Positions 1-12,202 of a stretch of DNA of 64,000 nt are shown here, in pieces. A program made the position numbers and the translations under genes. Source of the stretch: an uncultured Succinivibrionaceae bacterium (GTDB lineage Bacteria > Pseudomonadota > Gammaproteobacteria > Enterobacterales > Succinivibrionaceae); NCBI GenBank assembly GCA_944393045.1, contig CALXYT010000003.1, positions 35,437 through 99,436 of the forward strand, read 5' to 3'. Below the pieces are notes generated by a model, which worked only from the letters and a program-made list of their open reading frames with translations, was not told the DNA's origin and searched no databases. Positions within the stretch are counted from its first letter, which is position 1. Each line of letters begins with the position of its first letter.

Positions 1-1
1 T

Positions 2-1183
2 TCTGATGGTCAAGCTGATCAATATGATAACAATTCATCACACTCTTCATCGGAAGATCAGAAGTTTATTGGTTCATATAGAACATTGAATGATGATGAA
101 ATAAAATCAAATCGTTTTTATAAACTTCATTCAATAGATCCTGCAAAAAGATTTGATAACTTCGTTGAAGGTCCAACAAATCAAAAATTATGTGATAGTG
201 GTAAACTTATAGCTAAAACTCCGGGTAATTCTGACCGTAATCCGTTCTTTGTTTATGGTGAATCAGGATTAGGTAAGACTCATATTTTATTTGCTATTGG
301 TAATGCAATTTTAAAAGAGAGACCAAATCTACGTGTTATGTACGTAAATATGAGTACTTGGGTTACTGACTTTCATATGGCTTTAGATGCTTACTATATG
401 ACAAAAGAAAAATCAGTAAAATTGTTAACTCAGTTTAAAACACTTTATCGTAATTTGGATGTTTTACTAATTGATGATATGCAGGAAATAGTTAAGAGGG
501 AAACTACCACAAAGATTATTTCAAATGAATTAATTGATTTAATGAATGATGTTAATTTAAAGCGTTGTCAATTAATTTTTGCATCTAATATTCATCCACA
601 AGTAATGGTTAATGTTGATGGTAGACTTAGAAATAGATTTCAATCTGGAGTGTGCATTAAGGTAGAGCCGCCTGATTATGATACTAGACGAAGAATTGTG
701 GAATTAAAGGCTCGAGAAATGAATCTTAGTCTTGATAAGTCTAGTATCGACTTTATAGCTTATAAGATGCAAACCAATGTTAGAACTTTAGAAGGTCATA
801 TAAAGACAGTGGGGGCTTTCTGTATCAATATGCAAGGTACTATAACTGTTGATATCGTCAAGGAAGCTTTACATGATGTTCTGGCAGGAAAGGAAAAGTT
901 ATTAACAGTTGATAATATTAAGAAAACAGTTGCTGATTATTATAAAATCACTGTTAAGGAAATTGATTCATCTGCAAGACCTGCATCGATTGCTCATCCA
1001 AGAATGATGGCCATGTATTTAGCCAGAGAGCTAACGAATAAGAGTTTCCCTTCATTAGGTAAGGAGTTTGGGGGAAAAGATCATTCAACAGTAATGAATG
1101 CCAAGAATAGAATAGAAAAACTGATAAAAACTAATCCACAGTTCCGTGAGGATTATGAAAACCTTAAACTCCAACTCGTTTAA
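2..1183 (+). CDS. dnaA: Chromosomal replication initiator DnaA (5' end missing)
   Basis: DnaA is the AAA+ ATPase that binds DnaA boxes and opens the origin. The reading frame is open from base 2 without a methionine, so the TTG at 86 is only an internal codon and the gene enters from outside the window; domain I is missing. Visible are the Walker A motif GESGLGKTH (bases about 257-283), Walker B LLIDDMQE, and the domain IV DNA-binding signature GGKDHSTVMNAKNRIEKL close to the C terminus. The part upstream of base 86 is Ser/Gln/Asp-rich and fits the flexible domain II linker. dnaN follows after 21 bases. Confidence 0.97.
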   Translation, partial: SDGQADQYDNNSSHSSSEDQKFIGSYRTLNDDEIKSNRFYKLHSIDPAKRFDNFVEGPTNQKLCDSGKLIAKTPGNSDRNPFFVYGESGLGKTHILFAIGNAILKERPNLRVMYVNMSTWVTDFHMALDAYYMTKEKSVKLLTQFKTLYRNLDVLLIDDMQEIVKRETTTKIISNELIDLMNDVNLKRCQLIFASNIHPQVMVNVDGRLRNRFQSGVCIKVEPPDYDTRRRIVELKAREMNLSLDKSSIDFIAYKMQTNVRTLEGHIKTVGAFCINMQGTITVDIVKEALHDVLAGKEKLLTVDNIKKTVADYYKITVKEIDSSARPASIAHPRMMAMYLARELTNKSFPSLGKEFGGKDHSTVMNAKNRIEKLIKTNPQFREDYENLKLQLV

Positions 1184-1204
1184 ATTTTAATAGAAAGGCT
1201 TATT

Positions 1205-2410
1205 ATGTTTAAATTTTCAGTATCTAGAGAAGATATATTAAAACCATTAGAATTGATTTCAGGTCCTGCACCAACTGGTAATGATAAGAATCCTATCGTT
1301 AAAAACGTTTTTATGTCTGTATATAAAATTACAGAAAGCGATAAAAGTAATTTAAATGAGTCATTTAAAGATGCTGATTATGCTTTATTATTAAAATGTA
1401 CAGATACTGAGATAGAGATGTCTACAATAATTCCAATTTTTAGTTTATGTGACGTAGAAGTTGGTGAGACTACTGTTAATGCAGATACTTTAAAGACGAT
1501 AGTTAAGTCTTTACCTGTTGCTGAAACTTTGAATTTTGAAATGAACGGTAATTGCGTTCATTTAACATCAACTAACAACGATTTCGTACTTGCTTCTCAG
1601 CCAGCTAATCAATTTCCATCAATTGATACTTCTATTGCTTCATATGAGTTAAGAATTGATGCTCAGGTGTTGTTAGATTTAATGAAAACCACAGCCTTTT
1701 CTATTGCTCAAGAAAATTATCGTACTTACTTAAAAGGTATGCGTTTTCAGTTTGATGAAAAAACTGTAAGTGTATGTACTGCTGATGGTCATAGACTTAG
1801 TTTAAATAAAGGTGATTTAATTTCAAAAGTAAATTTAGATCCTGACAATCAAACAGATAGATTTATTTTCCCTAAGAAGGGGGTAACTGAACTAATTAAG
1901 TTAATAGAACAAATAAAACCAGTTGATAAGACTGTTACTTTAACTTTAAGTAAAAATTCATTGAAGACAATTATTGGCGATGTTACTTTAATTAGTAAGC
2001 TACTTGACTGTAAGTTCCCTGATGTATTTACACTATTATCTAATCTTGATATCTCTATTGTTGTAAATAAAGAAGATTTTATGCAGTCTTTACGCAGAGT
2101 ATCAATTGTTAGTGCTAAGACTAATGCAGTTGAAGTGTATATTGAAAATCGTAAGCTTATTCTTATCTCTCGTAATTCAATTAGAGAGGAAGCTAAGGAA
2201 ACTATTGTTCCTGTTGAAACTACTGATGCTATATATCAGACAGGTATCAATTCAGCATATTTAATCGATATTTGTAAGGTAATACCAAATAAGTTAATAA
2301 AGATTAGTATGTCTCAATCTTGCAGAAATGCTTTAATTGAACCTGTATGTTCCGAGGATGATCCAATGAATTACTCAAGATATATCGTTAGCAGAAGAAT
2401 TATAGGGTAA
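1205..2410 (+). CDS. dnaN: DNA polymerase III beta sliding clamp
   Basis: This is the ring-shaped processivity clamp that tethers the replicative polymerase to DNA and is a partner of DnaA inactivation. At 401 residues it is longer than the roughly 366 usual in gammaproteobacteria; the extra length includes a polar insertion at about residues 45-62 (TESDKSNLNESFKDAD) in the first clamp domain. The conserved TADGHRLS stretch lies near residue 194. The usual C-terminal MPMRL end is replaced by a diverged RYIVSRRIIG. An AAGG Shine-Dalgarno lies before the ATG. It sits in the standard dnaA-dnaN-recF order; a hairpin separates it from recF. Confidence 0.95.
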   Translation: MFKFSVSREDILKPLELISGPAPTGNDKNPIVKNVFMSVYKITESDKSNLNESFKDADYALLLKCTDTEIEMSTIIPIFSLCDVEVGETTVNADTLKTIVKSLPVAETLNFEMNGNCVHLTSTNNDFVLASQPANQFPSIDTSIASYELRIDAQVLLDLMKTTAFSIAQENYRTYLKGMRFQFDEKTVSVCTADGHRLSLNKGDLISKVNLDPDNQTDRFIFPKKGVTELIKLIEQIKPVDKTVTLTLSKNSLKTIIGDVTLISKLLDCKFPDVFTLLSNLDISIVVNKEDFMQSLRRVSIVSAKTNAVEVYIENRKLILISRNSIREEAKETIVPVETTDAIYQTGINSAYLIDICKVIPNKLIKISMSQSCRNALIEPVCSEDDPMNYSRYIVSRRIIG

Positions 2411-2432
2411 TTTTAATAATTTCTTGTGATAA

Positions 2433-2458
2433 GACTGTAGTTCTTTGGGGCTACAGTC
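2433..2458 (+). terminator. Stem-loop between dnaN and recF
   Basis: GACTGTAG (2433-2440) and CTACAGTC (2451-2458) form a perfect 8-bp stem around a 10-base loop. No T-run follows, and the recF start is 12 bases downstream. It is therefore more likely a partial terminator, processing site or translational control element than a full intrinsic terminator. Confidence 0.5.
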
Positions 2459-2470
2459 CTACTTATAATA

Positions 2471-3583
2471 ATGTTTATAAATCGTATTACATTAGTAAAT
2501 TTTCGTAATTTTGAAAATATCACTTTTTATCCAAGCAATGACTTAAATATATTGGTCGGTTCTAATGGTAGTGGAAAAACTTCTATCTTAGAAAGCATCC
2601 ATTATATGTCCCTCGCACGTTCTTTTAGAACAAGTAATAATTCTTCTATAGTCCATTTTGGTGAAAAATCTTTTGTTATTGCCTCATCTTTGCTTGAGGA
2701 AAAAGGGGAGGAGAGTTTTTCTCATAAATTAGCTATATCAAGAGAGTTATCGGGTAAACTGCAAATAAAATTTGATAATGAATCAGTGCGTAGAATTTCA
2801 ACTTTAGCAAATAATATTTGTGTTCAGCTAATATCTCCAACTAGTTTATCGTTGATTGATGGAACACCATCTTTAAGACGTGAGTTTATTGACTGGGGAT
2901 GTTTTTACCATTTTCCAGAGTATACTATTTTATATCAAAGATTCCAAAAAATTCTTAAGCAACGAAATGCAGTATTACAGTTACATAAGCCATCTGAATT
3001 TTTATCATATTGGAATGATCAATTTATAAAAGCGTCATTGCAAATTAATGAATATAGAGACAAATATTTAAAATTATTTAATGAAGAAGCTAAATTGATT
3101 ATTTCTCATATCTTACCACAATACTCTTTATCGATAACCCTATCGTCAGGTTTTAAGACGAGTAGGGAGGAATTTGTGGAACAGCTAAATTTAATATTAC
3201 CTAAAGAGTTGCAGTTAGGTTATACCTTATATGGACCTCAAAAATCAGATATAAAGATAAAAGCAGAAAAGAGGTTGGCATCGGAATTATTATCTCGAGG
3301 ACAACAGAAGCTGTTATTGATAAGTTTAAGATTAGCTCAAGGTCTTATATATGAGAAATATATGAATAAGAATTGCATCTTTTTAATAGATGATTTTTCA
3401 TCGGAATTAGATGACTCTATGCAACATGTATTGTATTCTTACCTGTTTAATAATGTCAGTAATTCGCAGTTCTTTATTACTTCTTTATCTGATAAGTTAT
3501 TTTCGTCTTTTTCGTCTGACTCAATTAGAGTCAATTTCTTTAAAATTGATAATAATACAATTATTGAGAACAACAATACTTAA
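2471..3583 (+). CDS. recF: DNA replication and repair protein RecF
   Basis: RecF is an SMC/ABC-like ATPase that loads RecA at gaps with RecO and RecR. The 370-residue length is normal. Walker A is GSNGSGKTS (about residues 32-40), the ABC-type signature is LLSRGQQKLLLISLRLAQG, and Walker B is CIFLIDDFSSELD. The start at 2471 aligns the typical N terminus MFINRITLVNFRNFEN. In most relatives gyrB follows directly; here it lies 5.6 kb away across a gene desert, which is unusual. Confidence 0.96.
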   Translation: MFINRITLVNFRNFENITFYPSNDLNILVGSNGSGKTSILESIHYMSLARSFRTSNNSSIVHFGEKSFVIASSLLEEKGEESFSHKLAISRELSGKLQIKFDNESVRRISTLANNICVQLISPTSLSLIDGTPSLRREFIDWGCFYHFPEYTILYQRFQKILKQRNAVLQLHKPSEFLSYWNDQFIKASLQINEYRDKYLKLFNEEAKLIISHILPQYSLSITLSSGFKTSREEFVEQLNLILPKELQLGYTLYGPQKSDIKIKAEKRLASELLSRGQQKLLLISLRLAQGLIYEKYMNKNCIFLIDDFSSELDDSMQHVLYSYLFNNVSNSQFFITSLSDKLFSSFSSDSIRVNFFKIDNNTIIENNNT

Positions 3584-3600
3584 AAGAAGTTTATTTCTTT
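3583..3600 (+). terminator. Weak hairpin after recF
   Basis: AAAGAA (3583-3588) and TTCTTT (3595-3600) can pair, and a short T-rich stretch (gatcttttctt) follows. The stem is only 6 A/T-rich pairs, so this is a weak terminator candidate. Confidence 0.3.
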
Positions 3601-3984
3601 GATCTTTTCTTATATATGGCGTTAAGATTAGCAAGAATATCAATTCTTATTATTTGATAGTTATATATTGATATATACATTCTCCAGTTATTTAGATTGT
3701 ATCAAAATTTTCTAGTTATTTTGTTTATTACGTCTTATGGTAATTTGTTTGACTTGAATTAAATGAGAAATTCGTTTTAATGATCTTGCCTTATGATTTT
3801 AAGCTAAGTATAAATTCCATAAAAACGATTATACATACAAATAGTAACTGACTGCACATTTTTGTATGCAACCTGTATTGATTTAATCTTGAAACTTTTT
3901 TTATAGAGAGCATATGATGCTAATCATAAACTATGGGAAGATTAAATAATTTTAGGGCAAATTGTCAATATCATGTATCTGCTA

Positions 3985-3998
3985 GGGGAGGGGAAAGG
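3985..3998 (+). repeat. G-rich tract beside a parS-like site
   Basis: GGGGAGGGGAAAGG stands out in a region with very little G+C. It ends 11 bases before the parS-like site at 4009-4024. Confidence 0.5.
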
Positions 3999-4008
3999 TA
4001 AACGTTTC

Positions 4009-4024
4009 TGTTTCACATGGAACA
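4009..4024. promoter_or_regulatory. parS-like site (2 mismatches)
   Basis: TGTTTCACATGGAACA differs at two positions from the widely conserved ParB-binding palindrome TGTTTCACGTGAAACA. Confidence 0.55.
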
Positions 4025-4937
4025 ATTGTTGACTTAAAATGTTTAATGCAAGTATAGAGTAGATATTCAGTTATACTTTTTTTTGCAAAGGGGAACAACT
4101 TTAATGACTCTATTTAGTTAGTTATTTAGTAATGGAGCTATAAAGTTAAAATCCATCTTTATACATATGATTTATTCAGAAATTTTAGGTATATATATGG
4201 GGATTAGCTCCATCTAAGAAAGGTATCATATCACTGCTGCTAGAAGTACCTATTAGAGAGAAAATACGTTCTAACTAAAAAAATATATCTTCTCTGATTC
4301 ATGTGTATCAAACTCCTAAGAGCTCGGTAATTCTATGGATATTGTGTACAATCTTCAAAATATAATATGTATTTGTTTGTTACTTGCAATGCGTGTAAAA
4401 CTTACATCGTTGCTAGACGTTCAAGATTATTTTGATGTTATGAAAAAGAAATTTAAGAACTTTGGATTTAAAGGAAATAATATTCTTTTTATAACACTTC
4501 CATTGGGATTTTAATGCGAATTGATGTGATTTTTTTATATGATAGTATTTTACTCCTCTTCAGATAAATAGATTCTTATTATGCAGTTAATTTACAATCC
4601 TTTAGTTGTTGGATTACCTGCTATATAACGAGCAAAGTAATTTTGAGGAGAAATCTGAATTTGTTGATGTTAAAAATGCTATAAAGGTTATTAGTACTGT
4701 AATTAAGAATCTCTACGCTATTTATAGATTATCTTCTTCATATTTGAGTAATGGAAGATGACTAAGCATATAATTCGTTATAAGGATTGTCCTGAGAAAT
4801 TACACGAAAAGCTATTACTATTAATGGTAAAACAGGATTTAATAATGTTATTTAAGCAATATATCCGTGGTTTTAAGAAGGTGTAGCAATTAGTTCATCA
4901 ATTCATGCTATTGTAATCTTTATTGTCATTAAAATGA

Positions 4938-4953
4938 TGTTTCATGTGAAATA
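4938..4953. promoter_or_regulatory. parS-like site (2 mismatches)
   Basis: TGTTTCATGTGAAATA differs at two positions from the parS consensus. The next site follows 75 bases downstream (start to start). Confidence 0.55.
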
Positions 4954-5012
4954 CCAGATTGTCAATGAATTTCCAGGCTTTTATTACTTAAATATTGAAT
5001 TAGTATTTATCA

Positions 5013-5028
5013 AGTTTCACGTGAAACA
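5013..5028. promoter_or_regulatory. parS-like site (1 mismatch)
   Basis: AGTTTCACGTGAAACA matches parS except for the first base; the central palindrome GTTTCACGTGAAAC is intact. Confidence 0.8.
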
Positions 5029-5091
5029 GTCAGATTTAATATGATATTATTTATAAGTAGTTGCTTTTTTGTATTACTTATAAGTTTAGTA

Positions 5092-5107
5092 TGTTTCATA
5101 TGGAACA
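5092..5107. promoter_or_regulatory. Degenerate parS-like site (3 mismatches)
   Basis: TGTTTCATATGGAACA has three differences from the consensus. It shares the variant right arm GGAACA with the sites at 4009 and 5936. Confidence 0.4.
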
Positions 5108-5317
5108 TTGTTAAAGTCATTTTCTACATTCATTCATAGAATTATTTTTAAGAGTTTTATCTAGTTTGACATAGAACATATTAAACAGGCTGATAATAAT
5201 TTAATTATAGAATATCGTTTTCAATAATTTTTATGTGAAGCAAGTTAATAGATTCTACAATTGTAATGCAAGCTTAATTATCGAAATAAATTCCCTTTTT
5301 AATGTGCTAATTTATGT

Positions 5318-5333
5318 TGTTTCACGTGAATCA
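5318..5333. promoter_or_regulatory. parS-like site (1 mismatch)
   Basis: TGTTTCACGTGAATCA matches the parS consensus at 15 of 16 positions. Confidence 0.75.
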
Positions 5334-5640
5334 AGTGAATGGATTTATATGCATGTTTGAGTTGGTTTATCTATATTAAATTACTAATCGATTTGATCAT
5401 TTTTGATTTTATAAAGTCTAAAAGAGTGCTATAACCTTATCCCTACTGATGTATTACGTCCAACTAGGAACAGTAAATCAGAAATAGGGATTATTATTCA
5501 AACTTCTCTTATATTTTGAATTTATACTGTTTAGCTTAAAGCAAATTAATAGAGAGTTTCATTAGAAAGATTTGTTTTTATAAAAAATTGTCTTTCATCT
5601 GGAACAGTTACACTTTAAAGAATTTATTTCATGTTTAACA

Positions 5641-5656
5641 TGTTTCACGTTGAACA
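5641..5656. promoter_or_regulatory. parS-like site (2 mismatches)
   Basis: TGTTTCACGTTGAACA has a perfect left half (TGTTTCACGT) and two changes in the right half. Confidence 0.55.
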
Positions 5657-5935
5657 TATTATTCGCCTAAGATTGAGTTAATTACCAAGTCCGTATTTTA
5701 AAAATAATTTGCCCAGGTTAAATGAACTTATTGTATAAAGCTATTAAGAGTGAGTATATATCTAAATATGAATTATCTCTATTCTACATTGGATAGCTTG
5801 TGTAGAATATCGGATTTAAAAATTTAATTTCCTTTTAGTTGCTAATTTTATATTAATTTCTATTAGGTACTTTCTGTTTTTTTACTACTTATACTCGATG
5901 AGGTTAAAGTCAAATTTTCTTTTTGCTTTGTAATG

Positions 5936-5951
5936 TGTTTCACGTGGAACT
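5936..5951. promoter_or_regulatory. parS-like site (2 mismatches)
   Basis: TGTTTCACGTGGAACT has two differences from consensus. A telomere-like G-rich tract begins 11 bases downstream at 5963. Confidence 0.55.
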
Positions 5952-5962
5952 AATTTAATTTT

Positions 5963-5982
5963 GGTAGGGGTAGGGTAGGGGG
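5963..5982 (+). repeat. Telomere-like G-rich tract
   Basis: GGTAGGGGTAGGGTAGGGGG contains four G-runs of 2, 4, 3 and 5 separated each time by TA. It is the most G-rich 20 bases in the desert and could form a two-tetrad G-quadruplex on the + strand. It lies next to the parS-like site at 5936-5951. Confidence 0.6.
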
Positions 5983-6161
5983 TAATATTTTTGTTATCAT
6001 TTTTTAGGGTATATTCTAATGGTGTAACAGATATTATTTTTAACACTAATCAGAAATTTTAATGTACTCTAATAATAAAATTTCTTTAATTATGTTTTAG
6101 TAGTTCTAATATTTATAGTATTAGAAAGAGTATAATTTGATATACAGATATCTTTATTCTT

Positions 6162-6177
6162 TGTTTCATGTGAAACA
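6162..6177. promoter_or_regulatory. parS-like site (1 mismatch)
   Basis: TGTTTCATGTGAAACA matches parS at 15 of 16 positions; only the central CG step is altered to TG. Confidence 0.75.
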
Positions 6178-6292
6178 TAAAGTAAATATTGGTTGAAATT
6201 AAGATTTTTTTTATTAAAATATTAAAGGTTAGCAGCTATCTGTGGCTGATAACATTTCAATAATATGTACTGTGCTTTATATATCGTTCTAT

Positions 6293-6326
6293 TTCCACAT
6301 CTGATTCGATGTTTTATCATGTGGAA
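6293..6326. repeat. Inverted repeat in the gene desert
   Basis: TTCCACAT (6293-6300) and ATGTGGAA (6319-6326) are exact inverted 8-mers 18 bases apart. They resemble the GGAAC-type half of the parS variants nearby, but neither is a full site. Confidence 0.4.
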
Positions 6327-6500
6327 TTTGCGTTTATTATTTTATTATGTCGATGCATGTCATATGGATGAGGACGAATTAATAAGCTAGTTTTGATAAC
6401 TTGTATCATTTATAAGATGGTTATCTAATATCAATGATAGAGATTTCTTTTTAGGATAACTTTTAATAAAAGATATTTAAATAAATAAAAAATAGAAAGT

Positions 6501-6516
6501 TGTTTCACGTGAAACA
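6501..6516. promoter_or_regulatory. parS: Perfect parS site
   Basis: TGTTTCACGTGAAACA is an exact 16-bp match to the parS consensus bound by chromosomal ParB (Spo0J) proteins. Confidence 0.9.
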
Positions 6517-6769
6517 TAAGTTCATTTAAATTAATGAGTAAAATTCTAATAACGGATTAAAAAGTGGATGCTGTTATTTGGGATGATGTTTGAGTTTATA
6601 GTGCTTATAAGAAATTTGAAACTATATTTATTTGTAAGTATTTGATTTTGTAAGTTGAGTTATTATCATCCAAAAACTAAATTTAGGCTACTAATTTAAA
6701 GTCTAAGTTGTGATATTTGCTAGTTACAATTTATCATGATTTGGATAGAAGGGAAATTTTAAATCTAAA

Positions 6770-6785
6770 TGTTTCACGTGAAACA
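6770..6785. promoter_or_regulatory. parS: Perfect parS site
   Basis: Second exact TGTTTCACGTGAAACA, 269 bases after the first. Two perfect copies this close together argue strongly for function in partition. Confidence 0.9.
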
Positions 6786-7188
6786 AGGTTTGCAAAAATA
6801 TTACAGTAATATATGAAAAAGAGATTGAAATAAAGGGAAACTTTTAAATTTGATTTTTGAAAAGGTTTTTAATTATTGAAATTTTAAATTAGCGATATGA
6901 CACATATGAAGTTATATAAAGCATTGAAGCATATTTGTAGTTAATTCGCTGTATTATTTTTTTTGTTATGCTGGGGAAAATTTACAAGTAATAGATAAAT
7001 AAATAAAGTCTTTATAATGATAAATTTAATGTGCGTACATATAGTTCCATAATGTCATCGATTTAATTAGGGTAATTAGACTTTATTGTTTTTTATAAGT
7101 GTGTATTGTAAGAGATTTTTTCCTTATCTTGAACTTGAGGTGGGTAACTATAACTTGTTAAGGCTTTGACCTGTATTTATAAATATTT

Positions 7189-8259
7189 GTGATAGTTAGA
7201 GTAGAGTTTTACGAAAATGATCGACAAGTTAGTACAAATTTGATCAAATATCGAAAGTTTAATAAGATTAGAGGTGCACAATTGTCATATTTTGTCCTTA
7301 ATAAGAATTTATTCAAGAAACTACATTTGCCAACCTTTAGTTTTTCTCAGACTGAATTTGCTAACTTTTATGCTTTACGCCTACTGGATCTGTTTTTTTA
7401 TTGCCTGATTTAGCAACACCTGAACACTATGTAATTCCAAAAATAATTACTACTGCTGTTAGGATGCCATAATAAAAAATGGATTCCCTTTTAAGAATGT
7501 ATTTTGTAGGTGTCAAGGTAATGTTAGATAGCTTAGTCGAGGGTAACAATCATAAAAATAGCATTGATTGTGTAAATAAATAAGTAGTAACATTTGATGG
7601 TAAAAAGAACACTGATTCATTTTAATCTGGAGAATCAGACAGGTAATGTAAAGCTTGTAAAGCGATTAACGTGTTTAATAGCGTGGTAAAACAGGCTCTT
7701 GCCTCAGTTCTAGGATTAAAGATGAATATAGAGAATAAAGCTCTTATTACTATGCTATCATGTATAGATATCAGGGGGAAGATTGTTATTGCTAAAGCCT
7801 TAATAGTTTTAGTCAAGTAACATTTGATGCAGGATTTGATTATCTACTAAATGTTTATGCGAGCATAATAGGATGCTACCCAGTAACATTGAAGATTTAT
7901 TCAATCGAGAGCATGATAAATTTAAGTATAATGTAATAATAAGCATCGCTCATAAGGAGTGGATCGAGCAATGTAATGATATATCATGGTTAATTGAGAT
8001 AATGCCAGCTGGTTTATTAGATTCATGCATTAAGTGCTCTTATACTGCAGTCAAAACTACAGTTCTTTATCATAAGGTAAGCGAACAAATTATTGCTGGT
8101 AAATAATCTAAGGGAACTACCAAGTGTGAGTGTTATTACGTAACATCTCTGGAATACTGCTCAGAAACAGCAAAGGAGATTTTGTTTGCTATCATAGATT
8201 ACAAGGCAATAGAGCATTATGCAAAGTTAGAAAATGAAAGACTGTTCAACCAAGAATAG
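7189..8259 (+). pseudogene. Degraded ISAs1-family transposase
   Basis: Stitching frames together gives the order of an ISAs1-type DDE transposase. An N-terminal piece with KLHLPTFSFSQTEFANFYAL resembles the family's LP..PSHDTF.RvFaLLDP region. DGKKNTDSF (about 7597) resembles iDGKtlRGS. LGLKMNIENKALITMLSCID with a following IRGKIVIAKAL piece resembles KSNEIta-LLdlLDiKGaIvTiDAM. HFDAGFDYLLNV (about 7817) resembles the GADYvLalKgN block, and CECYYVTSLEYCSETAKEI with AIEHYAKLE resembles the C-terminal YyisSL...HWaIE block. Several frameshifts and in-frame stops, including 8104-8106, show it is dead. The two short open frames here (7189-7413 and 7873-8106) are fragments of it, not genes. No terminal repeats were found. 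The family call comes from recalled motifs. Confidence 0.65.
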
Positions 8260-11627
<3,368 letters not shown>

Positions 11628-11680
11628 TATGTTTATAAATGTGTGAATGTCTTATTAATAAATTAAATATAATTTAAATT

Positions 11681-11713
11681 AAAAGGTCTGGATAGTATGT
11701 TCAGACCTTTTTT
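11681..11713 (+). terminator. Intrinsic terminator of gyrB
   Basis: AAAGGTCTG (11682-11690) pairs with CAGACCTTT (11702-11710), followed by a T-run. This is a standard rho-independent terminator 55 bases after the gyrB stop. Confidence 0.9.
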
Positions 11714-12202
11714 GTTGTTTAGAACTATGTTTTTAACATGTGAATAAGCTATTATTAAAATGTGAATTTATGTTTGTATATTTAAATAACGATTGATAAT
11801 TGTTATTCATAAACCTTTGATAATAGAATTTAAAGAAGCTAAATATCTTATAATTGTTTCTTAAACTTATAGTTTATAAACAAGATAGCTATTCATCACT
11901 TTGTGATTAAAGTTTAGCTTAACGTTAGAATCTTATGCATTTCTATGTTGGTTATTCACAATAATTTTTTACATATAAAAAATGGTAAGATATCTTTGTC
12001 TGATAAGGCATTGAAGCCCCCCATCTTCCAAACAATTATAAAGCATAAGTTGCTAATATAATTAGATTAAAATTCAATAGCATCATAAAATTTATACGAA
12101 ATTAAAGGTGACGATAAATGACTGCTATTTCTTAAATTTTAGTAGTCGTCACTGAATATTTTTGATATAAGTTGTATTATGACTAGTTAAGATATTAATA
12201 AA
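11714..12202. other. Intergenic region with DnaA-box-like 9-mers and a hairpin
   Basis: TTATTCACA occurs at 11952-11960 on the + strand and in reverse orientation at 11739-11747; both fit the relaxed DnaA box TTATNCACA. Further downstream GTGAC (12108-12112) with GACTGCT (12120-12126) can pair with AGTAGTC (12141-12147) and GTCAC (12148-12152), giving a bulged hairpin followed by a T-rich stretch. No gene is visible. The region could hold a small RNA or promoter elements; neither can be shown. Confidence 0.4.

Larger units (their letters stand above)
3584..7188. other. Gene desert with clustered parS-like sites
   Basis: No open frame of convincing coding character is found on either strand over 3.6 kb; stop codons are dense in all frames and composition is extremely AT-rich. 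The recognisable structure is ten 16-bp parS-like palindromes (listed separately), two G-rich tracts (3985-3998 and 5963-5982), and an inverted repeat TTCCACAT/ATGTGGAA (6293-6300 and 6319-6326). Scattered short coding-like shreds, for example around 4390-4510 and 4640-4890, could be decayed genes but cannot be assigned. Its position next to dnaA-dnaN-recF suggests a chromosome partition locus; that is inference from the parS motif. Confidence 0.6.

Noticed and set aside
3411..3602. 63-codon frame within recF
   Set aside because: Lies in another frame over the end of recF, without its own ribosome site.
5591..5606. Additional parS-like site TCTTTCATCTGGAACA
   Set aside because: Four mismatches, including two in the centre; not counted.
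7622..7816. 64-codon minus-strand frame in the desert
   Set aside because: It is antisense to the ISAs1-type remnant and has no ribosome site or family resemblance.
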